From Bacteroidota bacterium (GTDB taxonomy: Bacteria > Bacteroidota > Bacteroidia > Chitinophagales > Chitinophagaceae): a stretch of 48,247 nt of DNA. Positions 1 to 6,826 of the stretch are shown piece by piece. A program made the translations under genes and the position numbers. The stretch is taken from positions 1 to 48,247 of the forward strand of contig JAFDXE010000031.1 in NCBI GenBank assembly GCA_018268085.1, given 5' to 3'. Position 1 is the stretch's first letter. Every line of letters starts with the position of its first letter. The notes beneath the pieces were generated by a model. It was not told the origin of the DNA. It made no database searches and saw nothing but the letters and a program-made list of their open reading frames with translations.

Positions 1-215
1 AATGCCGTGAGCGGAGCTACATTCGGCGATTCAACAATCGGCATATAAATTATATTCCTGTTGCTGATAAGGGTAATATAATCTTCATTAAAAGGATAAG
101 CCGCATCGATGCGGGAGAGATAAGGATTCGTTAATGTCCATTTACCCGCATACTGGCCGAAACAGTTAATTGCTATCTGCAGGATAATCATTATAGAGAA
201 TAGTTTACGCATCAT
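1..215 (-). CDS. Secreted protein, N-terminal part only (cut by window edge)
   Basis: Reading the minus strand from 215 gives an open frame that runs off the left edge of the window. It starts with two consecutive Met codons (215 and 212) followed by RKLFSIMIILQIAINCFGQ, a typical signal peptide with probable cleavage near Gly-Gln. The visible mature part (about 50 residues) contains YAGKWTLTNPYLSRIDAAYP and then a stretch resembling a beta-strand repeat (YITLISNRNIIYMP). It lies 26 nt downstream of the 503-residue secreted protein on the same strand, so the two are probably co-transcribed. The family cannot be recognised from so short a piece; a large propeller-like exported protein is possible but is a guess. 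Confidence 0.7.
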   Translation of the reverse strand, partial: MMRKLFSIMIILQIAINCFGQYAGKWTLTNPYLSRIDAAYPFNEDYITLISNRNIIYMPIVESPNVAPLTA

Positions 216-241
216 GAGTTGAACACTTTTTAAAAAATCTT

Positions 242-1753
242 TTATCCTTTTTTACTTCTGATGATTGTTGCTTTTTTTTGTTTGGAAGCTTTTTGGTTAG
301 CTGCTTCTTTTGCCTTATCTGCTTTTATCTTGTCTTGCGTAGCTTTCGATATTTGCAACGCTCCTTTAGTATTTGATCCTTGCGTAAGAGATCCTTTCTT
401 TAACTCAACACTGCCCGATTTGGAAGTTGAACCTGCAATTGTTTTGGGTGCCGAAACATAGTTACTGGTATTGGGCCTGCTCGTTGGTTTTACATTGGAT
501 GGCACCGGTACTTTCGGTTTGTAATCATTGATGAAGGTTGTTTGCGCAGCAGTACTTTTTGTAGATGCACCCGGACTTAACGGTGAAGTAACCGACTGGT
601 AATTTTTTAGTGGCGAAGGGGCATTGTCATAACCTGCAGGGGTCTTCAACTTATCATATGTCGGGCTTTTAACCGGTACAGTTTTGTTACCGGTAGAAGC
701 TGACGGTGATAATGGCCTTGTGGCAGATTCGTATCCATCTTTTTTCAATGGCAGTGTTTGATAAGTAGTACTTCCGGAAGTAGATATTGGTTTTGTGGCA
801 GATTCGTATCCGTCTTTTCTCAATGGCAGTGTTTGATAAGTAGCACTACCGGAAGCGGATAGTGGCTTAGTGGCAGATTCATAGCCTTTATTGGAAACTG
901 CTGGTACTTTATCGTATTGATGCTTTATTGAATTATTGGCTGGTGGTTGTGCTGAAACATATTTTCCAGTGTTGTTTACAGTTACCGAACCGGGAGTTGA
1001 GGCAGAAACATTGCTTCGCTGTCCTCCTCCTGTCACCTGCGGCCGTGGAATGACAACAGTTTGTAGTGTAGCCGGAACATTATTTTTGGGAACTGCCGGT
1101 AATGGCCTGCTGTTGCCAATGTTGTTTGATTTGTTTGATGCAGCACTTGCATTAACCGGTTGCAATCCTGTATTATTCATCGGTTTTGGAAGAGGAACCT
1201 TGCTGCCGGCAAGTGGTTTGAGATTATTTTTTCCTGGTGGCGCAATATCATAATTAGACCTTTGACCCTTTATAGCTATCGGTTCGGGAATTATTACATT
1301 CGAGCCCGGGAGCGGCGCATTTGACCGTGGCAACATTGGCAATGTGCTGTACCCATTCTGTGTATTTACTACAGATGCCGGAAGCGGCTTGTATTGTTGA
1401 TTGGCAGCCGATGCAGACAATGGTTGGTATTGCGGGGTTGATGTTGAAACCGTTTTTCCCTTTGGAGCAGGATTACTGGTTGGTATGCCTGAACTGGCAG
1501 AAGCGCTCCCACTCCCTGAAATAGTAAACAGAGCCGGAGTAACTACGGTGTACCTGGGTTGATAAAGTGCCAATAAATGCACTGGTGCAAATCCCGGAGG
1601 TGAAGCTAATGGTACTGTGGAAGCCTGGCTTTGCGCCATCGAAGCAGTTTCAACGGCAGTTGATTGTGCAATGACAACTGAACCCAACAGGTTCAGCCAT
1701 AAAAATATTGAAGTTAATATACAGGAAAACCAGGCTGTGTTTTTGGGCTTCAT
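242..1753 (-). CDS. Secreted low-complexity Tyr/Pro/Ser/Asn-rich repeat protein
   Basis: This is a 503-residue protein of unrecognised family. Residues 1-30 form a signal peptide (MKPKNTAWFSCILTSIFLWL, cleavage near VIA-Q). The rest is dominated by Ser, Pro, Asn, Thr and Lys and is probably disordered. Three 25-residue repeats start at Tyr291, Tyr316 and Tyr341 (YESATKPLS...YQTLPLKKDG); the third is divergent. Across the chain, tyrosines are followed at a fixed distance by a small hydrophobic residue and proline: Y135-STLP, Y168-DIAP, Y280-DKVP, Y306-QTLP, Y331-QTLP, Y375-DNAP, Y432-VSAP. The last ~35 residues are very Lys-rich, and there is no T9SS tail. The downstream gene, 26 nt away, also encodes an exported protein. 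Function unknown; a cell-wall or matrix-associated linker is one possibility. Confidence 0.75.
   Translation of the reverse strand: MKPKNTAWFSCILTSIFLWLNLLGSVVIAQSTAVETASMAQSQASTVPLASPPGFAPVHLLALYQPRYTVVTPALFTISGSGSASASSGIPTSNPAPKGKTVSTSTPQYQPLSASAANQQYKPLPASVVNTQNGYSTLPMLPRSNAPLPGSNVIIPEPIAIKGQRSNYDIAPPGKNNLKPLAGSKVPLPKPMNNTGLQPVNASAASNKSNNIGNSRPLPAVPKNNVPATLQTVVIPRPQVTGGGQRSNVSASTPGSVTVNNTGKYVSAQPPANNSIKHQYDKVPAVSNKGYESATKPLSASGSATYQTLPLRKDGYESATKPISTSGSTTYQTLPLKKDGYESATRPLSPSASTGNKTVPVKSPTYDKLKTPAGYDNAPSPLKNYQSVTSPLSPGASTKSTAAQTTFINDYKPKVPVPSNVKPTSRPNTSNYVSAPKTIAGSTSKSGSVELKKGSLTQGSNTKGALQISKATQDKIKADKAKEAANQKASKQKKATIIRSKKG
659..883 (-). repeat. Three 75-bp coding tandem repeats
   Basis: These units encode residues 291-365 of the disordered secreted protein. 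The first two are close copies, each containing the plus-strand string gtggcagattcgtatcc or near it at a 75-bp spacing. The third is degenerate in its second half. In-frame repeats of this kind can expand or contract by recombination without breaking the gene. Confidence 0.8.
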
Positions 1754-1847
1754 TGCACCGGCTATTTAGGATTACAAAGATGACAGGTTAGCAACTGCCT
1801 GTCAATCGTATAATCCAATGAATTTGTATTGCCGGAAAAAGAGGTTA

Positions 1848-1863
1848 TCATTGGATTCAATGG
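1848..1863. promoter_or_regulatory. Palindromic candidate operator upstream of the sensor kinase
   Basis: The sequence TCATTGGATTCAATGG is an imperfect palindrome that overlaps the proposed -33 element of the sensor kinase promoter. Fourteen of its 16 bases match TCATTGGAATCAATGA at 5054-5069, upstream of the response regulator gene. An extra half-site in reverse orientation, TCCAATGA, lies at 1814-1821. Binding by the adjacent LuxR-type regulator is inferred, not shown. Confidence 0.45.
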
Positions 1864-1879
1864 TTTTTACATAGGTTTG
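1851..1879 (+). promoter_or_regulatory. Bacteroidota-type promoter for the propeller sensor kinase
   Basis: TTG at 1851-1853 and TAGGTTTG at 1872-1879 are separated by 18 bp. This fits the Bacteroidota pattern of a TTG-type -33 element and a TAnnTTTG -7 element. The start codon follows 16 nt after the -7 box. Confidence 0.5.
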
Positions 1880-1895
1880 TAGCTACACTGATGCT

Positions 1896-4800
1896 TTGCG
1901 TAAGGTTATATTCCATACAATATTGTTTATCGCGTTGACATCGGGCTTAATGACTACTGCCCATGCCCAGGAAGATACGCTTGTGATGCACCCCGAATGG
2001 CTTACGGTAAAGGATGGTTTATCGCAGGGATTGATTTCTTCTATTATACAGGATAAAGAAGGGTTGATGTGGTTTGGAACAATGGATGGGTTGAATAAAT
2101 ATGACGGCTACAACTTCACGGTGTACCGCAAACAACAGGACAATCCTTTTTCGTTACCCGACAATTTCATCACTGCCCTGCAGGAAGATGATAAAGGAAA
2201 TTTCTGGATAGGCACCAACACCGGTGGCCTCTGCCTCTTTGATAAAAAACACGAAAAATTTTACCGGGTGCGCTTACCAAAGAAAAATGAATCCCTTTCC
2301 AACAATACAGTGAGTTACATTAAATACAGGAACGGGAAATTGATGGTGATAGATTCGAAGATGGCCATTTATGATGTAAGCAAAATAGCACCACGGAATT
2401 ACGCTGCTGCCGACCTTAGTAAGTCCGCAATTTATTTTGAAAGTGATCAATCTTTGCCGGCTGAAAGCGATCCATCGCTATCGGGAGTAGGTCGCAGCTA
2501 TTACGATAAAATTTACAGTTCCGTATGGATGCCCGATAACAGTTTATGGTTTTGTTTTCCTGATTCCATCCTGGTATTTAATCAAATAGGAAATGGACCA
2601 TTCAAAAAAATAAAATCCTTTTCTTCAACAATCACGGGCTTTGTAGACAAGGATGATTACCAGCCGGCAGAATTGCCTACTAAAAGTGAAATGCTTTTTG
2701 TAAACAAACATGAATTAATTATTGTGAATATTGAAAGCTGGCAGATCATAAAAAAAATAGCGTTTACTGATAACTACGATAAGGTAAAGCATATCGAAAG
2801 GTTACCCGATGGAAATTATTATTTTACCTCCCCGGTTCAAAGCTATTTTTTTAACAGCAAAGCATATACGCTGTTGCCGATAAAAAGAGTTTGTGGCTCT
2901 ACTACCTGTATCGATAGAAATGACATTTTATGGGTGGGCACTTCCGGCAACGGGCTGATCCGGTATGACCCTGCAAAGACGCTATTCCGAAACATAAAAC
3001 AAGATTCAGAACTGAAATTCTCCTACAACAATAAAGGAGCCTTATTGTATCGAACCCCACAGGGCCCTGCTTTTTTTAATATCTATACCAATAAAACCAC
3101 ACAACTGCTGCCCCCTGGTACATGGAAAGTTGGCAGACTTATACGTGAATTTTTAAACACAGGCAACGGTAAAAACTGGATCATTTGTATTAATGAGAAT
3201 GAAAAAAAACACTTTTTGATTTTGTATGACGATCAAACGGGAAAAATTGTTGAGAAAGAAATAACTGGTTTCATGACAGCTATGCCTTTTCGCTTATTTG
3301 CCGACAGGAGTAATCGTTTATGGATAGGCGCTTTCAATAGTTATGGCAACCCGGTATTGTGGCGTATTAATAACGACAACCTCGAAACAGAAGCAGTATA
3401 TCCTGTACCTGCAAAAAGCCAGAATCATTTTGGCCAGTTTATTTCTGCTGCCTGGCAGGATGACAGCGGAATATTCTGGTTTGCCACATTGCAGGGATTG
3501 TACAGTTTCAACGAAAAGAAAAAAAAATGGCAGCATTGGCAACACAATGCCACTGATAAAAACAGTCTCAGCGGTGATCAGTTGTTAAGTATTCTTCCCG
3601 ACCCAAAGGAACCGGGAAAATATTTATGGTTGGGTACAGAAGGTTCGGGTTTAAACCGGTTTGAAATAGCTACAGGAAAATGCAAACATTATACAGATAA
3701 AGAAGGATTACCAAACAATGTTATTTATGGATTACTAAGTGATAGTGCCGGCAACATATGGTTGAGTTCGAACAAGGGAATAAGTTGTTTAAATCCACAA
3801 AACAATGTCGTCCGGAATTTTAGTATACTCGACGGGTTACCAGGGGATGAATTCAACCGGCATGAATATTTCAAACACCCCAACGGCGAACTTCTTTTTG
3901 GAGGAGTGGAAGGTGGCGTGATTTTTAATCCATCAGCAGTACTTAAAAAAGAACGGGCGCCGGATATTATTTTTACCGGCTTATCCATCTACAATAAACC
4001 TGTTGATTATTTAAGCGACAGCAGTGTCATTAATGGCCCGATAACTTATGCGAACAGCATTACACTGCCGAGTGATAAGAACATGTTCAGCATTTCTTTT
4101 GCAGCATTAGAATTCAGAGATGCCGGAACAAAACATTATAAATATTATCTCAAAGGTTACGATAAACAATGGATCGACGCAGGAAATAAAAACGAGGCGA
4201 CTTATACCAATCTTAACCCCGGCACTTATACCTTTCGTGTTACGGCCGCCGGTCGCGATTACAACTGGAATGAAAAGGGAGCAACTATAAAAGTGATCAT
4301 TCTTCCTGCGTGGTACCAAACCTGGAAGTTCAGGATCGCACTGGCAATGTCAATTGCGGGTTTGATATTTGCGTTTTACCGTTACCGTTTGAAACAGGTA
4401 CTCCGCTTGCAATCGATCCGAAACAATATAGCCAGCGACCTGCATGATGAGATTGGCAGCACCTTGAGCAGCATTTCATTATCGAGTGCTGTAATTCAGA
4501 AAAAATTAAATACCATTCCGGCTGAAGTGGAAGTACTCCTTCAACAGATCGGCACCAATACTGATGATATGATGGAAGCCATGAGTGATATTGTTTGGGC
4601 GGTGAATACAAAAAACGACAGCTTCGAAAGTGTTATCAACCGCATGCGAGCTTTTGCCATTGAATTACTCGAGCCAAAAAATATCAACCTGCATATGCGG
4701 GTAAGCGGACTTTCTGCAAATATTAATCTGGATATGCGCCAGCGCAAAAATATTTACCTCATTTTTAAGGAGGCCGTTCATAACTGTGTAAAATATGCAC

Positions 4801-5024
4801 ACTGCAGGAACCTATGGATAGACATCGAAAAAAAGTCGGATAGAATTACCATGGTGATAAAAGATGATGGTTGTGGTTTTGATTTTTCTGAACCAAACCT
4901 CGAATCGCTCGGTGGTAATGGCATGCACAATATGCACACCCGTGCAAGAGAAATGAAAGGTACTCTTGAAATAGGATCTGGAAACGGGAAGGGCACTGTA
5001 TTGAAACTCAGCTTCCCGGTATAG
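1896..5024 (+). CDS. Two-component sensor histidine kinase with propeller and Y_Y_Y domains
   Basis: Residues 1-25 are a signal peptide ending in AHAQ. Residues ~30-700 carry repeated propeller blades (for example GLMWFGTMDGLNKYDGYNFT and GNFWIGTNTGGLCLFD), as in two-component regulator propeller proteins. A Y_Y_Y domain (~720-800) comes before one membrane segment (~811-829). The cytoplasmic part is a HisKA_3-type kinase: phospho-acceptor His850 in LHDEIGSTLS, the N box around Asn963 (EAVHNCVKYA), then DDGCGFD and GGNGMHNM. It should sense an extracellular ligand and phosphorylate the regulator encoded 79 bp downstream; unlike hybrid sensors it has no receiver or DNA-binding domain. The start is TTG at 1896: the nearest ATG (1891) is in another frame, an in-frame stop lies at 1872-1874, and the TTG frame gives the signal peptide. 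Confidence 0.93.
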   Translation: MRKVIFHTILFIALTSGLMTTAHAQEDTLVMHPEWLTVKDGLSQGLISSIIQDKEGLMWFGTMDGLNKYDGYNFTVYRKQQDNPFSLPDNFITALQEDDKGNFWIGTNTGGLCLFDKKHEKFYRVRLPKKNESLSNNTVSYIKYRNGKLMVIDSKMAIYDVSKIAPRNYAAADLSKSAIYFESDQSLPAESDPSLSGVGRSYYDKIYSSVWMPDNSLWFCFPDSILVFNQIGNGPFKKIKSFSSTITGFVDKDDYQPAELPTKSEMLFVNKHELIIVNIESWQIIKKIAFTDNYDKVKHIERLPDGNYYFTSPVQSYFFNSKAYTLLPIKRVCGSTTCIDRNDILWVGTSGNGLIRYDPAKTLFRNIKQDSELKFSYNNKGALLYRTPQGPAFFNIYTNKTTQLLPPGTWKVGRLIREFLNTGNGKNWIICINENEKKHFLILYDDQTGKIVEKEITGFMTAMPFRLFADRSNRLWIGAFNSYGNPVLWRINNDNLETEAVYPVPAKSQNHFGQFISAAWQDDSGIFWFATLQGLYSFNEKKKKWQHWQHNATDKNSLSGDQLLSILPDPKEPGKYLWLGTEGSGLNRFEIATGKCKHYTDKEGLPNNVIYGLLSDSAGNIWLSSNKGISCLNPQNNVVRNFSILDGLPGDEFNRHEYFKHPNGELLFGGVEGGVIFNPSAVLKKERAPDIIFTGLSIYNKPVDYLSDSSVINGPITYANSITLPSDKNMFSISFAALEFRDAGTKHYKYYLKGYDKQWIDAGNKNEATYTNLNPGTYTFRVTAAGRDYNWNEKGATIKVIILPAWYQTWKFRIALAMSIAGLIFAFYRYRLKQVLRLQSIRNNIASDLHDEIGSTLSSISLSSAVIQKKLNTIPAEVEVLLQQIGTNTDDMMEAMSDIVWAVNTKNDSFESVINRMRAFAIELLEPKNINLHMRVSGLSANINLDMRQRKNIYLIFKEAVHNCVKYAHCRNLWIDIEKKSDRITMVIKDDGCGFDFSEPNLESLGGNGMHNMHTRAREMKGTLEIGSGNGKGTVLKLSFPV

Positions 5025-5053
5025 TTTTAATAGACACTAAGTACTCGTTAAAA

Positions 5054-5069
5054 TCATTGGAATCAATGA
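5054..5069. promoter_or_regulatory. Palindromic candidate operator upstream of the response regulator
   Basis: TCATTGGAATCAATGA lies inside a perfect 8-bp inverted repeat (AATCATTG, loop gaat, CAATGATT at 5052-5071), 32-52 bp before the regulator start. It matches the site upstream of the sensor kinase at 14 of 16 bases. A weak promoter (TTG 5070-5072, 19 bp, CAATTTTG 5092-5099) lies immediately after it, so a bound regulator could act directly on this promoter. This role is inferred. Confidence 0.45.
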
Positions 5070-5103
5070 TTGATCCTAAAATTATTTAGACCAATTTTGT
5101 ATC

Positions 5104-5745
5104 ATGGCAATAACCAAAGTAGCAGTATTCGACGACAACAAACCCAGAAGGGACTTGTTACAATTGCTCTTGAACAGTAGTGATGGACTTTGCTGTACCG
5201 GTGCATTTGCAGATTGCCGCAATGTAGTAGAAAAAATTGCAGTTGATTTACCGGATGTGATACTGATGGATATTGATATGCCATATGTGAACGGCATTGA
5301 AGGATTGAAACTGGTAAGATCTCATTATCCATCTGTAAAAGTATTGATGCAAACCATTTTTGAAGATGATGACAAAGTATTCAGTGCGATTGTAGCTGGT
5401 GCTGATGGTTACATTTTAAAGAAAACGGCCCCTGCTAAATTGCTCGAAGCAATTAATGAAGTTGTAGAAGGTGGCGCACCGATGACACCCACCGTTGCCA
5501 GGCAGGTTTTACTACTATTTAATAAAAAACACACATATATTCAAAAAGAAGATTTCAATCTTTCTGTAAGGGAGCAGGAAATTCTGGGTTATCTCGTACA
5601 AGGATTGAGTTATAAGATGATTGCGGATAAATGTAATATCTCCTATCCAACGGTTAACTCGCATATCAGCCATATTTACGAAAAATTACATGTTAGTTCT
5701 GGAACAGAAGCCGTAGCAAAAGCGATGGAACATAAAATCGTTTAA
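5104..5745 (+). CDS. NarL/FixJ-type response regulator (receiver + LuxR HTH)
   Basis: The 213-residue protein has a receiver domain (1-~120) with the acidic pocket Asp10/Asp11, phospho-acceptor Asp56 in ILMDIDMP and the conserved Lys106 in GYILKK. A LuxR-type helix-turn-helix follows at ~147-213 (LSVREQEILGYLVQGLSYKM, then NISYPTVNSHISHIYEKLHV). It starts 79 bp after the propeller kinase on the same strand and is almost certainly its partner. The ATG at 5104 lies only 4 nt after a TAnnTTTG-like element, so its own transcript would have a very short leader. Its DNA target is not known; the shared palindrome upstream of this gene and of the kinase is a candidate. Confidence 0.95.
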   Translation: MAITKVAVFDDNKPRRDLLQLLLNSSDGLCCTGAFADCRNVVEKIAVDLPDVILMDIDMPYVNGIEGLKLVRSHYPSVKVLMQTIFEDDDKVFSAIVAGADGYILKKTAPAKLLEAINEVVEGGAPMTPTVARQVLLLFNKKHTYIQKEDFNLSVREQEILGYLVQGLSYKMIADKCNISYPTVNSHISHIYEKLHVSSGTEAVAKAMEHKIV

Positions 5746-5802
5746 GCGTTAACTCTTGACACGGTTCAAAAAATTACAATTAGCGTTTTAGAGAATTTAT
5801 AG

Positions 5803-5874
5803 TGGTCCCGCCAGGAATCGAACCTGGATCTGGAGCTTCGGAAACTCTTATACTATCCATTGTACTACGAGACC
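5803..5874 (-). tRNA. tRNA-Arg (anticodon CCG)
   Basis: The minus strand folds into a 72-nt cloverleaf. The 7-bp acceptor stem is GGTCTCG with CGGGACC. The D arm is GTAC/GTAT with GG in the loop. The anticodon loop TTCCGAA gives CCG, which reads the Arg codon CGG. A 4-nt variable loop is followed by a perfect 5-bp T stem (CCAGG TTCGATT CCTGG). The discriminator is A and the 3' CCA is not encoded. The outermost anticodon-stem pair (27-43) is an A-C mismatch. Confidence 0.93.
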
Positions 5875-5941
5875 AATTAAGTTGCAAGATAAAGGATAAT
5901 CGATGAAGACTAAAAGTAACCAATACTCCTGCCCGGGAATT

Positions 5942-6532
5942 TTATTTTCCAAAACCCTGGATATTCGTTCCGAAAATTTTTACGGCAATGGCCAGCAGGA
6001 TTACACCAAAAAACTTCCGGATAACAATCATTCCGTTAGGGCCGAGAATTGACTCAATCCATTTCAATGACTTTAATACCGTATAAATCACCACCAGGTT
6101 TATTAAAATAGCAATTAAAATATTGGCATCATGATAGTTTGCTTTCAAACTCATAATGGTAGTTAATGTTCCCGATCCTGCGATCAACGGAAAGGCAATC
6201 GGCACAACACTTCCGCTTTTTGGATTGTTATCAGCCTTAAAAAATTCTAATCCCAAAACCATCTCCAGCCCGATAATGAATATTACAATACTTCCGGCAA
6301 CGGCAAACGATTGTACATCGATACCCAGTATATTAAGAAACTGCTCTCCAACCAACAAGAACAACACCATCAACCCTCCTGAAATCAGCGTGGCCTGCGT
6401 GCTTCGTATCTCTCCCCCCATTTTTACCCGCAGCGAAGCCAGCACCGGTATCGAGCCCAGCATATCTATAACGGCAAACAATGTAAAGGTTATGGTTAGT
6501 ATTTCTTTCGGTGAAATGAAACTGAAGTTCAT
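5942..6532 (-). CDS. MarC-family integral membrane protein
   Basis: The 196-residue hydrophobic protein has about six membrane segments and matches MarC/UPF0056 in length and motifs: TLFAVIDMLGSIPVL near the N-terminus, the central GLEMVLGLEFF, then VVPIAFPLIAGSGTLTTIM. The family is found in the inner membrane and its substrate is unsettled; the early link to multiple antibiotic resistance in E. coli was not upheld. It stands alone, next to the tRNA, and reads towards it. A TATCTTTG element (minus strand, 6544-6537) ends 4 nt before the ATG, so the mRNA is probably leaderless or nearly so. Confidence 0.92.
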   Translation of the reverse strand: MNFSFISPKEILTITFTLFAVIDMLGSIPVLASLRVKMGGEIRSTQATLISGGLMVLFLLVGEQFLNILGIDVQSFAVAGSIVIFIIGLEMVLGLEFFKADNNPKSGSVVPIAFPLIAGSGTLTTIMSLKANYHDANILIAILINLVVIYTVLKSLKWIESILGPNGMIVIRKFFGVILLAIAVKIFGTNIQGFGK

Positions 6533-6536
6533 GCGG

Positions 6537-6544
6537 CAAAGATA
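6537..6544 (-). promoter_or_regulatory. TAnnTTTG -7 element for the MarC-family gene
   Basis: TATCTTTG on the minus strand matches the Bacteroidota -7 consensus and lies 4 nt before the start codon. No well-spaced -33 element is obvious. Confidence 0.4.
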
Positions 6545-6716
6545 GAGAGGATGAATAGATTAAAGGAAAACAAGGTCAAACAGTTGAATAACTCCGGGCC
6601 GGGTATCCATTCCATGGTTAACCAGTATTTCTTTTGTATAATGAAAATTTAATCTGTAAATATTATGTAATTAAGGAAACATTATATATTTTTACCGCCT
6701 CCCACCTGATTTCCAA

Positions 6717-6724
6717 TATTTTTG
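6717..6724 (+). promoter_or_regulatory. TAnnTTTG -7 element for the giant surface protein
   Basis: TATTTTTG matches the -7 consensus and would leave a leader of about 100 nt before the ATG at 6827. The -33 side is AT-rich without a clear TTG at the ideal distance. Nothing else is visible in the 294-bp divergent gap 6533-6826. Confidence 0.35.
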
Positions 6725-6826
6725 TCTGGCCACCACCTCCCGGAAAATTGCATATCTAATGCAGCTTACATATTCCAACTACTGATTCGCAAGAACCAAT
6801 CTATTTACTAGTACAAAATAACCAAC

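Noticed and set aside
936..1253. Plus-strand open frame opposite the disordered secreted protein
   Set aside because: Its composition mirrors the repeat-rich minus-strand gene, it has no recognisable domain or start region, and the minus frame has a signal peptide.
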